From Comamonadaceae bacterium (GTDB lineage Bacteria > Pseudomonadota > Gammaproteobacteria > Burkholderiales > Burkholderiaceae_C), in NCBI GenBank assembly GCA_947457975.1, contig CANGYC010000161.1, positions 1 to 5,755 of the forward strand: DNA of 5,755 bases, written 5' to 3'. Below are positions 1 to 5,280 of this stretch, one piece after another. Made by a program: the position numbers and the translations under genes. A model generated the notes under the pieces. It was not told the DNA's origin. It ran no database searches and worked only from the letters and a program-made list of their open reading frames with translations. The stretch's first letter is position 1. Every line of letters starts with the position of its first letter.

Positions 1-122
1 GCCTGAGCCTGTGCGGCGAACGCGGCAGCCTCACCCTGGAAACGGCCTCCGGCGGGTTGCTGGCCCGCCTCAAGGGCCTGATCGGCAAACCGGCCTGGCC
101 CGGCGTGCTGCAAGGACGATGA
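1..122 (+). CDS. C-terminal end of an upstream gene (partial, unidentified)
   Basis: An open frame enters from the left edge (first full codon at base 3) and ends at TGA 120-122, giving 39 visible residues that begin LSLCGERGSLTLE and end in GVLQGR. Its stop overlaps the recJ start as ATGA at 119-122, a typical sign of translational coupling within an operon, and the codons are GC-rich at third positions like the neighbours. The LCGER stretch reminds me of the C-terminus of the RpfE-like/phosphoglycerate-mutase-like proteins often found just before recJ in betaproteobacteria. That is recall from context, not a domain match, because no catalytic part is visible. The reading frame is well supported, the identity is not. 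Confidence 0.6.
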   Translation, partial: LSLCGERGSLTLETASGGLLARLKGLIGKPAWPGVLQGR

Positions 123-1855
123 AACTCACCATTCGCGAAGCCCCGCCCCGCAGCGTGTGGGCACTCACCCAGGCCGGGGTGCATCCCCTGCTGGCCCAGC
201 TGTATGCGGCGCGCGGGGTACACAGCCCCGATGAACTCGACGATGGCCTGGCACGTCTGCTGCCGCCCGAAGCGCTGCAAGGCACCCGCCAGGCCGCCGA
301 GCTGCTGGCCGACAGCATGGCCCAGGGCCTGCACCTCTGCATCGTGGCGGACTATGACTGCGACGGTGCCACCGCCTGCGCCGTGGGCGTGCGCGGGCTG
401 CGCCTGCTGGGCGCGGGTCTGGGTTTTTCGGCCGTGAGCTACCTGGTGCCCGACCGCGTGGTCGACGGCTATGGCCTCACACCCACCATCGCCGAGCGCG
501 TGCGCGCCGCAGGCGCAGACCTGCTGGTGACTGTGGACAACGGCATCGCCAGCTTAGAAGGTGTGGCTCAGGCCCGGGCCCTGGGCCTGAAGGTGCTGGT
601 CACCGACCACCACCTGCCCGCCCAGCGGGACGGTGCCGTGGTGCTGCCCGAGGCCGATGTGATCGTCAACCCCAACCAGCCGGGCTGCAGCTTTCCGAGC
701 AAGGCCATGGCCGGCGTGGGCGTGATGTTTTATGTGCTGCTGGCGCTGCGCGCCGAGCTGCGGCGGCGGGGCGTGTATGACGCACAAACCCAGCCCAAGC
801 TCGATGCCCTGCTGCCGCTGGTGGCGCTGGGCACCGTGGCCGACGTGGTCAAGCTCGACGGCAACAACCGCCGCCTGGTGGCCCAAGGCCTCAAGCGCAT
901 CCGTGCCGGCCAGATGCCCGCGGGCCTGGCGGCGCTCTTTGCCGCCGCCGGTCGCCAGCCCCAGGTGGCCAGCAGCTTCGACTTTGGTTTTGCGCTGGGG
1001 CCACGCATCAACGCCGCCGGGCGCCTGTCGGACATGACGCTGGGCATCGAGTGCCTGCTGACGGACGATGCGCAGCGCGCCGACGAGCTGGCGCGGATGC
1101 TCGACCAGATCAACCGCGAGCGGCGCGACATTGAAGGCCAGATGCGCGAGCAGGCCATGCAGGCGGCCGACGCCATGATCGACGAGGGCGAGGAGCCGCC
1201 GCCGGCCGTGGCCATCTTCGATCCCGACTTCCACGAGGGCGTGGTCGGCATCGTGGCCTCGCGCATCAAGGACCGGCTGCACCGCCCCAGCTTTGTGTTC
1301 GCCGCCAGCGCCGCACCCGGCAAGGAACACGAGCTCAAGGGCTCGGGCCGCTCCATCCCGGGCTTTCATCTGCGCGATGCACTGGACCTGGTGGCCAAGC
1401 GCCACCCGGGCGTGCTGCTGCGCTTTGGCGGCCATGCCATGGCCGCTGGCTGCACCGTGCCCGAGGAGCGCTTCGAGGAATTCGAAGCAGCCCTGCAGCA
1501 GGTGGCCCGCGAATGGCTGGACGCCTCCACGCTCACGCGCCGCCTGGAAACCGACGGCCCGCTGGCCCCCGAGTACCGCCGCACCGATGTGGTGGAGGCC
1601 CTGCACAGGCAGGTGTGGGGCCAGGGCTTCGCGGCCCCCACCTTCTGTGAAGAGCTGGACGTGGTGTCACAGCGGCTGGTGGGCGAAAAGCACCTGTCGC
1701 TCAAGCTCAAGCACCAGGGGCAACCCGTGGACGGCATCTGGTTCGGCCACACCGAGCCCCTGCCGGCGCGCTGCCGGCTGGCCTTCCGGCTCGATGCCGA
1801 TGAGTGGCAGGGCGTGCGGCGTGTGCGCTTTCTCATCGAGGGGGCCGAGCTCTGA
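119..1855 (+). CDS. recJ: Single-stranded-DNA-specific 5'-3' exonuclease RecJ
   Basis: RecJ degrades single-stranded DNA 5' to 3' using metal ions and serves recombinational repair (RecFOR pathway), mismatch repair and base-excision repair in the cytoplasm. The protein is 578 residues, normal for the family. Visible DHH-family motifs are DYDCDGA (78-84), VDNG (139-142), the DHH triad (163-165) and LGPRINAAGRL (293-303). The DHHA1 half carries FHEGVVGIVASR (371-382), SGRSIPGF (409-416) and the glycine-rich GGHAMAAG (437-444); the remaining ~115 residues correspond to the OB-fold DNA-binding domain. All expected metal-ligand motifs are present, so it should be active. I chose ATG 119 over an in-frame GTG at 11 because it starts with the typical MKLTIRE-like N-terminus and overlaps the preceding stop (ATGA). 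AAGGA at 112-116 is a possible but very close Shine-Dalgarno. In Escherichia coli recJ is followed by prfB and lysS; here it is not. Confidence 0.97.
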   Translation: MKLTIREAPPRSVWALTQAGVHPLLAQLYAARGVHSPDELDDGLARLLPPEALQGTRQAAELLADSMAQGLHLCIVADYDCDGATACAVGVRGLRLLGAGLGFSAVSYLVPDRVVDGYGLTPTIAERVRAAGADLLVTVDNGIASLEGVAQARALGLKVLVTDHHLPAQRDGAVVLPEADVIVNPNQPGCSFPSKAMAGVGVMFYVLLALRAELRRRGVYDAQTQPKLDALLPLVALGTVADVVKLDGNNRRLVAQGLKRIRAGQMPAGLAALFAAAGRQPQVASSFDFGFALGPRINAAGRLSDMTLGIECLLTDDAQRADELARMLDQINRERRDIEGQMREQAMQAADAMIDEGEEPPPAVAIFDPDFHEGVVGIVASRIKDRLHRPSFVFAASAAPGKEHELKGSGRSIPGFHLRDALDLVAKRHPGVLLRFGGHAMAAGCTVPEERFEEFEAALQQVAREWLDASTLTRRLETDGPLAPEYRRTDVVEALHRQVWGQGFAAPTFCEELDVVSQRLVGEKHLSLKLKHQGQPVDGIWFGHTEPLPARCRLAFRLDADEWQGVRRVRFLIEGAEL

Positions 1856-1939
1856 GCCGGGCACGGCGCGTCTGACGGCCGGCCGTGGGTCTGGACTACA
1901 GCGCAGGAGCGGCCGATTTCGCAACATGTCAGCCTGCTT

Positions 1940-1944
1940 GGAGG
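1940..1944 (+). promoter_or_regulatory. Strong Shine-Dalgarno of the 24-residue peptide gene
   Basis: GGAGG lies 7 bases upstream of ATG 1952, close to the ideal spacing. It decides the call for the small open frame, since most other genes in this window have weak or absent Shine-Dalgarno sequences. Confidence 0.75.
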
Positions 1945-1951
1945 GCTGACC

Positions 1952-2026
1952 ATGAACACCATCATCTACATCGTCGGGCTGGTCGTCATCATCGGGGTGA
2001 TCCTCTCGTACTTCGGTTTCCGCTGA
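1952..2026 (+). CDS. Small single-pass membrane peptide (24 residues)
   Basis: ATG at 1952 opens a 24-codon frame ending at TGA 2024-2026. The peptide starts MNTIIYIV, has a run of I/V/L/G through about residue 20, and ends in the aromatic/basic SYFGFR. This looks like one transmembrane helix with a short polar N-terminus and a positively charged C-terminal residue. A strong Shine-Dalgarno, GGAGG at 1940-1944, lies 7 bases before the ATG and is the best ribosome binding site in the window. I recall very similar peptides annotated as hypothetical proteins in related Burkholderiales, but cannot verify this here. It stands alone in the recJ-to-PHP gap, 96 bases after recJ. Function is unknown; small hydrophobic peptides of this kind often modulate membrane complexes or respond to stress, which is only analogy. 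Confidence 0.72.
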   Translation: MNTIIYIVGLVVIIGVILSYFGFR

Positions 2027-2030
2027 GGGG

Positions 2031-2059
2031 CGGGCAGGCTGTAGCCTGTACGACAGCCC
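2031..2059 (+). repeat. Inverted repeats after the small peptide gene (possible RNA hairpin)
   Basis: Two alternative, mutually exclusive pairings overlap here. CAGGC (2035-2039) can pair with GCCTG (2044-2048) across the loop TGTA. GGCTGT (2037-2042) can instead pair with ACAGCC (2053-2058) across a 10-base loop. GGGC (2032-2035) can also pair with GCCC (2056-2059) outside. No T-run follows (the downstream bases are AGCCGTTTCAC), so this is not a standard intrinsic terminator. It begins 5 bases after the small gene's stop and could protect its mRNA 3' end or act in Rho-dependent ending; both are inference. Confidence 0.35.
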
Positions 2060-2063
2060 AGCC

Positions 2064-2091
2064 GTTTCACAAAGGCACCGAGGTCTAGAAT
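2064..2091 (+). promoter_or_regulatory. Candidate promoter of the PHP-transporter-yciO unit
   Basis: TAGAAT at 2086-2091 matches the -10 consensus at four of six positions, including the key A at position 2 and the final T. A weak -35 candidate, GTTTCA (2064-2069), lies 16 bases upstream with three of six matches. The expected transcription start, about 7 bases after the -10, falls at or next to the GTG start codon at 2099. No usable Shine-Dalgarno lies in between; GAGG at 2080-2083 is 15 bases from the start and upstream of the predicted transcript. This suggests a leaderless or nearly leaderless mRNA. The call rests on pattern only. Confidence 0.4.
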
Positions 2092-2098
2092 CAGTCGG

Positions 2099-2959
2099 GT
2101 GAATGCCAGCAACATCCTCAATGCAGACCTGCATTGCCACTCTGTCGTCTCAGACGGCACCCTCACGCCCGAAGCCCTGGCCGAACGCGCCAGACGCAAC
2201 GGCGTGGAGCTCTGGTCACTGACCGACCACGACGAGATCGGCGGCCAGCACCGTGCTGGCGCTGCGGCGCGGGCACACGGCATGGGCTACCTCACCGGGA
2301 CCGAGATCTCTGTCACTTTCGCCGGGGAGACCGTGCACATCGTGGGCCTGGGCTTCGATCCGGACGACGAGGCCCTCAAGCAGGGCCTGGCCCGCACCCG
2401 GGGTGGCCGGGCCGAACGCGCGCAGGAAATGGCGCAGGGCCTAGCCCAGGTGGGCATCCACGGCGCCTTTGAAGGGGCGCTGCGTTTTGTGGGCAATCCT
2501 GACCTGATCTCGCGCACGCACTTCGCGCGCTTCCTGGTCGACAGCGGCGTCTGCAAGGAGACCAACGAGGTGTTCCGTCGCTTCCTCACCGAGGGCAAAC
2601 CAGGCTACGTGCCGCACCGCTGGGCGTCCCTGAGTAACGCGGTGCAGTGGATATCGGGCGCCGGCGGCGTGGCCGTCATCGCGCACCCGGCCCGCTACAA
2701 ATTCACGCCCAACGAGGAATACGCTCTCTTCACCGAGTTCAAGGCGCACGGCGGCCGGGCGGTGGAGGTGGTCACCGGCAGCCACACCGCGCAGGAGTAT
2801 GTGAAGTACGCCGAGACGGCTCGCGAGTTTGGTCTGGCGGCCTCCCGCGGCAGCGATTTCCACAGCCCGGATGAGAGCCATACCGACCTGGGCACCCTGC
2901 CCTACCTGCCGGGGAAACTGACCCCGGTGTGGGAGCTGCTGGAAGACCGCATCCGGTGA
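2099..2959 (+). CDS. rnm: PHP-domain phosphoesterase, RNase AM / nucleoside bisphosphate phosphatase type
   Basis: The protein has 286 residues, close to the roughly 290 of E. coli Rnm (YciV/TrpH). Metal-binding PHP motifs are complete: D10-L-H12-C-H14 with D19, TDHDE (42-46), TGTE with E69, H80, H141 in RTHF, AHP with H196, and the closing SDFH with D253 and H255. Known relatives remove phosphate from 3',5'-nucleoside bisphosphates such as pAp (Chromobacterium enzyme) or trim 5' ends of rRNA and short RNAs 5'-3' (E. coli RNase AM); which activity dominates here cannot be read from sequence. GTG 2099 is the best start because it leaves a short lead before DLHCH; a nearby ATG at 2103 is out of frame. 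The stop overlaps the following transporter gene. Family call is strong; the gene symbol is by homology. Confidence 0.9.
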   Translation: MNASNILNADLHCHSVVSDGTLTPEALAERARRNGVELWSLTDHDEIGGQHRAGAAARAHGMGYLTGTEISVTFAGETVHIVGLGFDPDDEALKQGLARTRGGRAERAQEMAQGLAQVGIHGAFEGALRFVGNPDLISRTHFARFLVDSGVCKETNEVFRRFLTEGKPGYVPHRWASLSNAVQWISGAGGVAVIAHPARYKFTPNEEYALFTEFKAHGGRAVEVVTGSHTAQEYVKYAETAREFGLAASRGSDFHSPDESHTDLGTLPYLPGKLTPVWELLEDRIR

Positions 2960-3870
2960 GCAGCGCCCGGCCCCTTGCCCCGTCAGCGTTGACGGGCATT
3001 GCGCTGGCAGTGGCGGCCGTGGCCTGTTTTGCGACGCTGGACACCACCACCAAGCTGGCCGCCGCCACGGTGCCGCTGCTGATGGCGCTGTGGTTCCGTT
3101 ACTGCTTCCAGGCGCTCATGACCACCGCCGTGATGCTGCCCCAGCGCGGCTGGAGCATCTGGCGCACACGCCGGCCGGGCCTGCAAATGCTGCGGGGCGT
3201 GCTGCTGCTGGCCAGCAGCAGCTTGTCCTTCCTGAGTCTGAAATACCTGCCGGTGGCCGAGTTCACCGCCATCGTCTCCCTCACGCCGCTGCTGATTACC
3301 TTTATGGCCGCCGTGGTGCTGCGCGAGCGCGTCTCTCTGCTGCGCTGGCTCTTGGTGGTCGGCGGTTTTACAGGCGCCCTCATCATCATCCGTCCAGGCC
3401 ACGATCAATTCAGCTGGTACACCCTGCTGCCGCTGTCGGTGCTGGCCACCAACACCTGCTTCCAGTTGCTCACCAGCCGCCTGGTGCGCACCGAAGATCC
3501 GCTGACCATGCACCTCTACACCGGCTGGGTGGGCATGCTGATCTCGGCGCTGGCGCTGCCCTGGGTATGGCAGAGCCTGAGCTTGGTGGAGTGGGGCTGG
3601 CTCTGCATCATGGGTCTGGCTGGCGCAGCCGGGCACTTCATGCTGATCCTGGCTTATGGCCGGGCACCGGTGGCCACGCTGGGGCCCTACCTGTATGCCC
3701 AGATCGGTTTTGCCGTGATCGGCGGCTGGATCGTCTTTGCCCACACGCCGGATATCTGGTCGCTGCTGGGCATGTGTGTGATCGCCGCTTGCGGGGCCGC
3801 TGGCGCCTGGCTCACACTGCGTGAACACCGCAGCTTGCGCACAGCCGTGCTGAAGCCGATCGAGTCCTGA
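2956..3870 (+). CDS. EamA/DMT-superfamily ten-helix membrane transporter
   Basis: This is a 304-residue inner-membrane protein with about ten hydrophobic segments, roughly at 11-29, 37-61, 76-93, 98-122, 129-145, 152-173, 186-204, 211-233, 239-261 and 267-288. They form two EamA-type repeats of five helices (about 12-145 and 154-288). The stretch LKYLPVAEFTAIVSLTPLL (95-113) is the typical helix-3/4 region of the drug/metabolite transporter superfamily, and LRERVS (122-127) the usual loop after helix 4. The substrate is not predictable; relatives export amino acids, metabolites or drugs. I chose GTG 2956, which overlaps the PHP stop as GTGA and implies translational coupling. An in-frame GTG at 2929 would add nine residues inside the PHP gene. 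GGAAG at 2941-2945 is a plausible Shine-Dalgarno. The basic C-terminal tail is probably cytoplasmic. Confidence 0.9.
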   Translation: MSSARPLAPSALTGIALAVAAVACFATLDTTTKLAAATVPLLMALWFRYCFQALMTTAVMLPQRGWSIWRTRRPGLQMLRGVLLLASSSLSFLSLKYLPVAEFTAIVSLTPLLITFMAAVVLRERVSLLRWLLVVGGFTGALIIIRPGHDQFSWYTLLPLSVLATNTCFQLLTSRLVRTEDPLTMHLYTGWVGMLISALALPWVWQSLSLVEWGWLCIMGLAGAAGHFMLILAYGRAPVATLGPYLYAQIGFAVIGGWIVFAHTPDIWSLLGMCVIAACGAAGAWLTLREHRSLRTAVLKPIES

Positions 3871-3876
3871 CCGGCC

Positions 3877-4515
3877 ATGGCCCAGTATTTCGAACTCCAC
3901 CCGGACAACCCCCAGGGCCGGCTGCTCAAGCAGGCCGCCGGCTTGCTGGCGCGCGGCGGGGTGGCGGCCGTGCCCACTGATTCGAGCTATGCCCTGGTCT
4001 GCCATCTGGATGACAAAGCCGCGGCCGACAAGCTCAGGCGCATCCGCGGGGTCGATGAGAAGCACCACCTGAGCCTGCTGTGCCGCGACCTCAGCGAGCT
4101 GGCCAGCTACGCGCGGGTGGACAACCGGCAGTTCCGGCTCATCAAGAGTGCCACGCCAGGCCCCTACACCTTCATCCTGGAAGCCAGCAAGGAAGTGCCA
4201 CGCCGCCTGAGCCACCCGGCGCGCAAGACCATCGGCCTGCGCCTGCCCGCGCACCGCACGCTGCAGGCCCTGCTGGACGTGCACGGCGCACCCTTGCTGG
4301 CCACCACCTTGCTGCTGCCTGGCGACGACGAGGCGCTGAACGACGCGCAGGCCATCCGCGACCGGCTGGAGCACGAACTGGCCGCCGTGCTGGAGGCCGG
4401 GGCCTGTCCGCTGGAGCCCACCACGGTGATCGACCTCACGCCCATGGGCACGGGCGGCGATCCGGTGGTGCTGCGCCAGGGCCGGGGTGAACTCGCCCCA
4501 CTGGGCCTGGCCTGA
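3877..4515 (+). CDS. yciO: YciO-type protein of the Sua5/YciO/YrdC family
   Basis: The protein has 212 residues and matches E. coli YciO nearly end to end as I recall it: N-terminal HPDNPQGRL (8-16), PTDSSYAL (33-40), LLCRDLSEL (67-75), TPGPYTFIL (93-101), KEVPRRL (105-111), RKTIGLRLP (116-124) and PTTVIDLT (181-188). The fold binds nucleotides and RNA. Sua5/TsaC members make threonylcarbamoyl-AMP for tRNA t6A37, but this paralogue lacks two hallmark elements. The K-x-R-P motif reads R-G-V-D (57-60), and the S-x-N motif reads TTLLL (143-147). Automatic annotation as L-threonylcarbamoyladenylate synthase may therefore be wrong. ATG 3877 is six bases after the transporter stop with no clear Shine-Dalgarno, consistent with coupled translation. 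In E. coli yciO also sits beside rnm, which supports the identity. Confidence 0.9.
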   Translation: MAQYFELHPDNPQGRLLKQAAGLLARGGVAAVPTDSSYALVCHLDDKAAADKLRRIRGVDEKHHLSLLCRDLSELASYARVDNRQFRLIKSATPGPYTFILEASKEVPRRLSHPARKTIGLRLPAHRTLQALLDVHGAPLLATTLLLPGDDEALNDAQAIRDRLEHELAAVLEAGACPLEPTTVIDLTPMGTGGDPVVLRQGRGELAPLGLA

Positions 4516-4546
4516 GCCCCAGAGGACTGGCTCTAGCGGGGGGCTC
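4514..4546 (+). repeat. Bulged inverted repeat between yciO and the protease gene
   Basis: GAGCCCC (4514-4520) pairs perfectly with GGGGCTC (4540-4546), and AGAG (4521-4524) pairs with CTCT (4531-4534) around the loop GACTGG. This makes an 11-pair GC-rich stem with one 5-base bulge (AGCGG, 4535-4539). It starts within the yciO stop codon. The bases after it (TGAGACAATC) contain no T-run, so it is not a classic intrinsic terminator. It could pause polymerase, stabilise the upstream mRNA 3' end, or partly uncouple the protease gene from the upstream unit. Confidence 0.5.
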
Positions 4547-4555
4547 TGAGACAAT
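4527..4555 (+). promoter_or_regulatory. Candidate promoter of the M50 protease gene
   Basis: GACAAT at 4550-4555 resembles a -10 element (four of six, with A2, A4, A5 and T6 matching), and CTGGCT at 4527-4532 is a weak -35 (three of six) at 17-base spacing. The predicted transcription start, about 7 bases downstream, falls on the ATG at 4562. No good Shine-Dalgarno precedes that ATG, only CGAGAG directly adjacent. As with the PHP gene, this would give a leaderless or nearly leaderless transcript. The proposed -35 lies inside the inverted repeat described for 4514-4546. Confidence 0.4.
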
Positions 4556-4561
4556 CGAGAG

Positions 4562-5239
4562 ATGGACTTCGCACAGCTGATCCAGAAGGTGGCCGTCTAT
4601 GCCCTGCCCGTGGTCTTCGCCATCACGGTGCACGAGGCCGCCCACGGCTACGTGGCGCGCTATTTCGGCGACGCCACCGCCTGGCAGCTGGGCCGCGTGG
4701 CCCTCAACCCGATCAGCCACATCGACCTGGTGGGCACCATCCTGATGCCATTGCTGCTGTACTTTGCCACCGCTGGGAGCTTCATCTTTGGCTACGCCAA
4801 GCCGGTGCCGGTGAACTTCGGCCAGCTGCGCAAACCCAAGCAGCACATGGTCTGGGTGGCCCTGGCCGGGCCCGGAGCCAATTTCCTGCAGGCGCTGCTC
4901 TGGGGTTCGGCTTTCTTCATGCTGGCTGCAGCCGGGGTGGAGGAGCCCTTCTTCCGGCAAATGTGCCGTGCCGGCGTGCTGGTGAACGTGGTCATGTTCG
5001 TCTTCAATCTGTTTCCGCTGCCGCCGCTGGACGGCGGCCGCATCCTCGTGGGGCTGCTGCCCTGGCGCCAGGCCCAGTGGCTGGCGCGGGTTGAGCCCTG
5101 GGGCTTCTTCATCGTGCTGGCCCTGGTGCTCACCGGCGTGGTCAGCGCGCTCTGGATGCGCCCCCTGATGGGCTGGACTTACGAAGCCCTGAACATCCTG
5201 CTCCAGCCCCTGGCCCTGATCCTGGGCCTGGATGTCTGA
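4562..5239 (+). CDS. M50-family site-2-type intramembrane zinc metalloprotease
   Basis: This 225-residue, strongly hydrophobic protein belongs to the short, PDZ-less branch of the site-2 protease family. Zinc motif HEAAH (24-28) lies in the first membrane segment with catalytic E25. The second conserved site, [12 protein letters not shown] (149-160), supplies the third zinc ligand D157. Other family landmarks are [12 protein letters not shown] (48-59), GYAKPVPVN (77-85) and AGPGANF (102-108). Membrane segments fall near 10-32, 56-76, 96-123, 137-155 and 180-198. The family cleaves membrane-embedded substrates; for this compact branch substrates are generally unknown, so no target such as an anti-sigma factor can be claimed. 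All catalytic residues are present, so it should be active. Its place between yciO and trpS is, as I recall, common in betaproteobacteria. The start ATG 4562 puts the zinc motif at the expected depth. Confidence 0.93.
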   Translation: MDFAQLIQKVAVYALPVVFAITVHEAAHGYVARYFGDATAWQLGRVALNPISHIDLVGTILMPLLLYFATAGSFIFGYAKPVPVNFGQLRKPKQHMVWVALAGPGANFLQALLWGSAFFMLAAAGVEEPFFRQMCRAGVLVNVVMFVFNLFPLPPLDGGRILVGLLPWRQAQWLARVEPWGFFIVLALVLTGVVSALWMRPLMGWTYEALNILLQPLALILGLDV

Positions 5240-5257
5240 GCCGGCCTCCATCTTTTT
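5231..5257 (+). terminator. Weak terminator-like hairpin with T-run before trpS
   Basis: GATG (5231-5234) can pair with CATC (5249-5252), and GAG (5238-5240) with CTC (5246-5248), leaving a 3-base bulge TCT and the loop CCGGC. Five T residues (5253-5257) follow immediately. The stem is short and bulged and overlaps the last codons of the protease gene, so termination would be partial at best. It may be a chance arrangement. Confidence 0.25.
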
Positions 5258-5280
5258 CTACCGACAAGAGCAAGCACACG

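Noticed and set aside
11..118. In-frame upstream GTG start for recJ at base 11
   Set aside because: It would add 36 Arg/Pro-rich residues unlike RecJ N-termini and lies wholly inside the preceding gene, whereas ATG 119 gives the normal length and an ATGA junction.
554..1606. Long minus-strand open frame (350 codons) inside recJ
   Set aside because: Composition is His/Gln/Gly/Ala-rich without motifs, and the plus strand encodes an intact RecJ with all catalytic motifs across this span.
1875..1886. Perfect 12-base palindrome ACGGCCGGCCGT after recJ
   Set aside because: In such GC-rich DNA GGCC-type palindromes are common. It has no T-run, no flanking arms and no second copy in the gap, so neither terminator nor operator is supported.
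1885..2088. 67-codon plus-strand frame spanning the recJ-PHP gap
   Set aside because: The His/Arg-rich product looks like an out-of-frame reading of the 24-codon membrane peptide gene, which has the better start, Shine-Dalgarno and composition.
2929..2955. Earlier GTG start for the transporter gene
   Set aside because: It would add nine residues within the PHP gene. GTG 2956 forms the compact GTGA overlap and leaves a normal short N-terminus before the first helix.
2983..4554. Very long minus-strand open frame (523 codons) opposite the transporter and yciO genes
   Set aside because: Its product is a low-complexity, Gln/His/Gly/Ala-rich sequence with no recognisable motif, as expected for the complement of high-GC genes. 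The plus strand carries two clearly homologous genes there.
4436..5251. Minus-strand open frame (271 codons) opposite the protease gene
   Set aside because: It is a shadow of the M50 gene: rich in Gln/His/Glu/Gly, no domain signature, no ribosome binding site.
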